A stretch of DNA of 62,771 nucleotides from contig NZ_FOIT01000001.1 of assembly GCF_900110815.1 (NCBI RefSeq), positions 83,067-145,837 of the forward strand, read 5' to 3'. The notes under the pieces were generated by a model. That model had not been told where the DNA came from. It was given only the letters and a program-made list of their open reading frames with translations, and did not search any database. Every line of letters begins with the position of its first letter. Positions within the stretch are counted from its first letter, which is position 1. The translations under genes were made by a program, and so were the position numbers. Positions 62,338 to 62,771 of the stretch are shown here, in pieces. The DNA is from Aliicoccus persicus (GTDB lineage: Bacteria; Bacillota; Bacilli; Staphylococcales; Salinicoccaceae).

Positions 62338-62771
62338 AGTGGGACTCCCGTGGTGAAAATCATGGTCTGAGTCCCACTATTGTGCGTTTAGTGGGACTGC
62401 CAGGTCGAGAAACATGGTCTGAGTAACACTTCGAGTGAAAAGTGTTCCACAGCACCATGATTTTAACTCGTGAGGAACAGTAAACGATGGTCCAAAGTGT
62501 TCCACAGCTCCGGTTTTTAGCTCGTGAGGAACAGTTTACAACCTAAAGTTTTCCACAGCTCTGATTTTTACGTCATGAGGAACAGTAAACGATCCTAAGT
62601 GTTCCGTAGCGCCGATTTTTACGTCGTGAGGAACAGTTTACAACCAAAAGTGTTCCACAGCACCGATTTTTAGCTCGTGAGGAACAGTTCACCGATCTAT
62701 CTGTGTGTCAGCTCAAGATTATTCGTCCTGACGCACACTTTGCAACTCTATCTGTGCGTCAGCTCAAGATT
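62338..62771. repeat. About 51-bp lattice of inverted repeats with three arm types
   Basis: Units start near 62338, 62390, 62440, 62495, 62546, 62597, 62648, 62703 and 62754, spaced 50-55 bp (mostly 51). Arms change along the array: AGTGGGACTC/GAGTCCCACT, then GTGTTCC/GGAACA (five units), then GTGTGTCAG/CTGACGCAC. A core related to CCATGATTTT followed by TCG or CACC lies between the arms, inverted in the first two units. The 41-nt gap after glgA holds nothing else recognisable. The array runs off the window end. Confidence 0.9.

Overview
The window reads as chromosomal DNA of a low-to-moderate GC Gram-positive coccus of the Staphylococcaceae/Salinicoccaceae side of the Bacillales (for example a Jeotgalicoccus-, Abyssicoccus- or Nosocomiicoccus-like genus; the genus is a guess). 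The reasons are the protein resemblance of MraZ, FtsZ, PBP1, IleS, PyrB and CoaD to staphylococcal versions as I remember them, a bshC gene (bacillithiol) directly before mraZ, and the classical Bacillales order ylaN-ftsW, ctaA/ctaBCDEFG, ylbF-ylbG-rsmD-coaD, the dcw cluster, ylmDEFGH, ileS-lspA-rluD and the pyr operon. Against Staphylococcus aureus itself stand a class 1B pyrK-pyrD pair inside the pyr operon and a full glycogen operon.

Layout. 1-1235: repeat remnant, a small conserved gene and ylaN. 1301-10323: ftsW, divergent ctaA/ctaB and the caa3 cytochrome oxidase genes ctaCDEFG plus a DUF420 protein. 10324-11144: a non-coding repeat field. 11145-16785: housekeeping genes (yugN-like, ylbF, a phosphodiesterase, ylbG, rsmD, coaD, tmcAL, yceD, rpmF). 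16786-17398: a second repeat field. 17399-32741: bshC, then division and wall genes mraZ-rsmH-ftsL-pbpB-mraY-murD-divIB, ftsA-ftsZ and pgeF-ylmE-sepF-ylmG-ylmH. 32742-36680: a non-syntenic block (split oxidoreductase pair, acetyltransferase, iron alcohol dehydrogenase) where divIVA is normally found, followed by an ileS T-box. 36681-40843: ileS-lspA-rluD. 40844-52330: a PyrR-attenuated operon pyrR-uraA-pyrB-pyrC-carA-carB-pyrK-pyrD-pyrF-pyrE. 52331-52850: a third repeat field. 52851-62298: pulA-pgcA diverging from glgB-glgC-glgD-glgA. 62299-62771: a fourth repeat field running off the window.

The genes form coherent modules: haem A synthesis and terminal oxidase assembly; septum formation and peptidoglycan lipid II synthesis; complete de novo UMP synthesis under one attenuator; and glycogen synthesis and debranching linked to glucose-phosphate by phosphoglucomutase.

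Two observations stand out. First, CarA keeps its fold but has lost all three residues of the glutaminase catalytic triad (Cys to Gly248, His to Tyr333, Glu to Gly335), so carbamoyl phosphate synthesis here may be ammonia-dependent. Second, every large intergenic gap in the window carries helically phased tandem repeats, in exact 41-bp or about 51-bp lattices. They sit just beyond gene terminators, and their units are inverted repeats whose arms change in a compensated way between copies. I know of no described element that matches these, although I could not search.
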